A stretch of 6,627 bases of DNA from an uncultured Caryophanales bacterium (GTDB lineage Bacteria; Bacillota_I; Bacilli_A; Izemoplasmatales; Hujiaoplasmataceae). The translations under genes and the position numbers were made by a program. The notes under the pieces are model-generated. The model saw only the letters and a program-made list of their open reading frames with translations, searched no databases and was not told the origin of the DNA. Shown here in pieces: positions 4,534 to 6,627 of this stretch (position 1 is the first letter of the stretch; each line of letters begins with the position of its first letter). The DNA lies in assembly GCA_937958685.1 (NCBI GenBank), contig CALGNF010000114.1, positions 1 to 6,627 of the forward strand, given 5' to 3'.

Positions 4534-6627
4534 CTAGAAAAGCGTTTCCTGAATCATGACTTCATTATCATCTTCTGCTTCAGGTTCGGCCGGTTTCGCA
4601 CTGCTTTTGATGATCTTCTCCAGTTCGAAGATCACGTCCTTCTCGAGTTCGTCTTCCTCGTCGACAGCGTTGTAGTCCTTGTTGGCATGGAGTTTGTAGA
4701 GAATCCGGTTCGCCACATCCGGCGTATTCTTGTCCAAAAGCAATGCTTCGGGCTGAGTCTCTTTTTCCATATAGGGAATGCCATGTTCGTACCGGTCCGG
4801 TTTCAACTCTGAACCCTTGATGACCAGGCACTCATCCTTGGCGACAATCCGCAACGACACGTGCTCCTTCAGCCGAAAGATGTTCTCGGCAATGAAACCG
4901 CGGAATTGATAGGGATTGGTCTTGACGCTCTTGAGAAACAATTTGCCCTTGGCCGGCCGGTGCGAGGTTTCGATGTTTTGCACATACTCACGCTTGATCG
5001 CCCCGCGATTGGTGAGCATCAGAATCTCGTCCTTGTGGAGGGAGGAAACGTAGCGCGCCCCGATCAGGATGTCGTCGCGTAGGTTGATGCCTTTGACGCC
5101 TCTGGCATTCAAACTCTGGATCGGGACTTCCTCGTGGAGGTATTTGAGCACATAGCCGTTTTCGGTCACGAGTACGACATGGGTGTCATAACCTTCGCGG
5201 AGATCAACCGATACGAGGGTGTTGATTTTCGAGGCCGGCATCGCACTGTAGGTCTTGTTGAGGCGGATTTGTTGGAATTCAGCCAGGGGGACATGCTTGA
5301 TCGTGCCCTCCTCGGTTGCCAGCAGAACAGTCCGCTCGGCATCGAACTCACCTACGACGATGAAGTCGATGACTTCCTCCTTGTCGGTGAGAGGCGCGAA
5401 CAAGCCGATGTACTCGCCAAGATCGCGCCATTTGGCGTCGGGGATCTTGAAGACGGGAATATTGATGTAGTTGCCGAAATTGGTGAAGACCAGCAAGGTG
5501 TCGCTGGTGTTGACTTCCGCCTGTCTTAACACCCTGTCGTTTTGTTTCAAACCGGGTAATCCGTTCGTGGCTTGGAAGGACTTCAGCGATGACCGTTTGA
5601 GATATCCGTCGGTGGTCAGGACGACGATGACATTCTCGTGCTGGATCAGCGCCTGCTCGTCGATTTCGATCTTCTTGATCTCCTCGCGAATCAACGTCTT
5701 GCGCGGTGTCTCATGGCGTTCGATCAGTCTGGTTGTCTCTTTCTTGATGACGTTTTCGAGTTCCTTCTCGTTTTGCAGGATGCGGTTGAGCGCCGCGATC
5801 TGTTTGTCAAGCGATTCCGATTCCTGGCGCATCTCATCGACATCGGTGGTCGAGAGTCGATAGAGTTGCAAGGTGACGATGGCGTCGGCCTGGGCTTCGG
5901 AAAAAGTGAAAGCAGCCATCAGTTTGGCGATGGCGTCCCTTTTCCCCTGAGAGCTGCGGATCAGGGTGATGACCTCGTCGAGGACATCGACCATCCGCAC
6001 GAAGCCTTCGACGATGTGCCGGCGTTTTTCCGCCCGGAAGAGCTCGAAATTCGACCGATTCCGGACGACTTCCTTCTGGTGCTGGATGTAACTGTCGAAA
6101 ATTTCGATCAGGGTCATCTGACGCGGGGATTTGTTGTCGATGGCGACCATGTTGTAGTTGTAGGTGACACTGAGATCCGTGTTTTTATACAGATACCCGA
6201 GGATCACGTCGGCACCGATCTCTTTTTTGATGTCAATGACGATCCTGAGCCCCTCGCGATCCGATTCGTCCCGGACCTCGATGATGCCGTCGATCCGGCG
6301 CTTGAGTCTGATGTCGTCGATCTTGCGCACCAAATCAGCCTTGTTGACCTCGTAAGGGATCTCGGTGATGATGATCTGCGTTGGTTTTGTCTCGGCCTTG
6401 CTCTTGATGACGATTCTGCCACGTCCGGTGGAAAACGCCTTTTCGATCTCGTCGATGCCTTCGACAATGGCGCCTGTGGGGAAATCGGGGCCTTTGATGA
6501 TTGTCATCAATTCAGCGATGGTCGCATGTGGCCTGTCAATCTTGTAGATTACCGCTTGCAGGACCTCATTGAGGTTGTGGGGCGGCACATTGGTGGCATA
6601 GCCGGTCGCCATGCCCATCGAACCGTT
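4534..6627 (-). CDS. parC: DNA topoisomerase IV subunit A (ParC/GrlA), N-terminus beyond the window
   Basis: ParC is the DNA-cutting subunit of topoisomerase IV, which with ParE unlinks replicated chromosomes. 697 residues are visible; the frame is open to the right edge and the first visible residues (NGSMGMATGYATNVPPHNL) correspond to roughly residue 170 of Bacillus-type ParC. The missing part includes the winged-helix domain with the catalytic Tyr and the quinolone-resistance region. Numbering from the Met at 6618: KGPDFPTG at 42-49, TEIPYEVNKADL at 85-96, and YKNTDLSVTYNYNMVAI at 144-160 mark the tower and core. The coiled coil with dimer gate spans about 185-300. The beta-pinwheel DNA-wrapping domain begins near 328. 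ParC rather than GyrA is favoured by close similarity to Bacillus ParC and by NARGVKGINLRDD at 504-516 in place of the GyrA box QRRGGKG. The C-terminus is extended by an acidic tail (from about 650, DEEDELEKD, EPEAEDDNE) ending in QETLF. No parE is visible; it would be expected upstream, beyond the right edge. Confidence 0.94.
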   Translation of the reverse strand, partial: NGSMGMATGYATNVPPHNLNEVLQAVIYKIDRPHATIAELMTIIKGPDFPTGAIVEGIDEIEKAFSTGRGRIVIKSKAETKPTQIIITEIPYEVNKADLVRKIDDIRLKRRIDGIIEVRDESDREGLRIVIDIKKEIGADVILGYLYKNTDLSVTYNYNMVAIDNKSPRQMTLIEIFDSYIQHQKEVVRNRSNFELFRAEKRRHIVEGFVRMVDVLDEVITLIRSSQGKRDAIAKLMAAFTFSEAQADAIVTLQLYRLSTTDVDEMRQESESLDKQIAALNRILQNEKELENVIKKETTRLIERHETPRKTLIREEIKKIEIDEQALIQHENVIVVLTTDGYLKRSSLKSFQATNGLPGLKQNDRVLRQAEVNTSDTLLVFTNFGNYINIPVFKIPDAKWRDLGEYIGLFAPLTDKEEVIDFIVVGEFDAERTVLLATEEGTIKHVPLAEFQQIRLNKTYSAMPASKINTLVSVDLREGYDTHVVLVTENGYVLKYLHEEVPIQSLNARGVKGINLRDDILIGARYVSSLHKDEILMLTNRGAIKREYVQNIETSHRPAKGKLFLKSVKTNPYQFRGFIAENIFRLKEHVSLRIVAKDECLVIKGSELKPDRYEHGIPYMEKETQPEALLLDKNTPDVANRILYKLHANKDYNAVDEEDELEKDVIFELEKIIKSSAKPAEPEAEDDNEVMIQETLF

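Noticed and set aside
5134..5863. Overlapping plus-strand open frames of 130-131 codons opposite parC
   Set aside because: They are mirror frames of the conserved parC coding sequence, with unusual composition and no start signals.
4534..6627. Gyrase subunit A instead of ParC
   Set aside because: No GyrA box (QRRGGKG) is present and the sequence follows Bacillus-type ParC, including NARGVKGINL in the pinwheel domain.

Overview
The window is bacterial and all five genes lie on the minus strand. Read 6627 to 1, the order is: parC (N-terminus missing at the right edge), a GLUG-repeat surface lipoprotein, a terminator and a new promoter, a Fic-like/winged-helix protein, nadC, and recJ (C-terminus missing at the left edge). 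TGA is a genuine stop (it ends the Fic-like gene) and Trp is TGG, so the standard bacterial code applies. GC content is roughly half by eye. The ParC and RecJ sequences look like those of Bacillota. The lipoprotein, with its Cys followed by a Thr-rich linker and GLUG-type repeats, resembles those of Acholeplasma/Izemoplasma-like Mollicutes relatives. That lineage assignment is an inference and is only moderately secure.

The left end is not biological. Bases 1-45 are an Illumina TruSeq-type adapter: 3 bases of the P7 tail, an 8-base index, then the 34-base read-2 adapter. The first genomic base is therefore about 46, and recJ is cut there by an assembly or trimming fault, not by evolution.

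Right part (4534-6627): topoisomerase IV subunit A, missing the part that carries the catalytic Tyr. It is followed after 34 bp by a secreted lipoprotein (3243-4499), probably co-transcribed, which ends at an intrinsic terminator (about 3204-3227).

Middle and left part: a 146-bp AT-rich intergenic region holds a strong extended -10 promoter (TGATATAAT) for a second operon. Its first gene encodes a helical protein that looks like a Fic-fold protein with a ruined catalytic motif, a C-terminal winged helix and a C-terminal QLNLDL peptide that resembles a sliding-clamp-binding motif. It overlaps nadC (quinolinate phosphoribosyltransferase, NAD synthesis) by 4 bp, and nadC is followed after 44 bp by recJ (5'-3' ssDNA exonuclease). 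The unrecognised winged-helix protein coupled to nadC is the most interesting item. A regulatory role in NAD synthesis or a link to DNA maintenance are both open hypotheses. The rest of the window is ordinary housekeeping.
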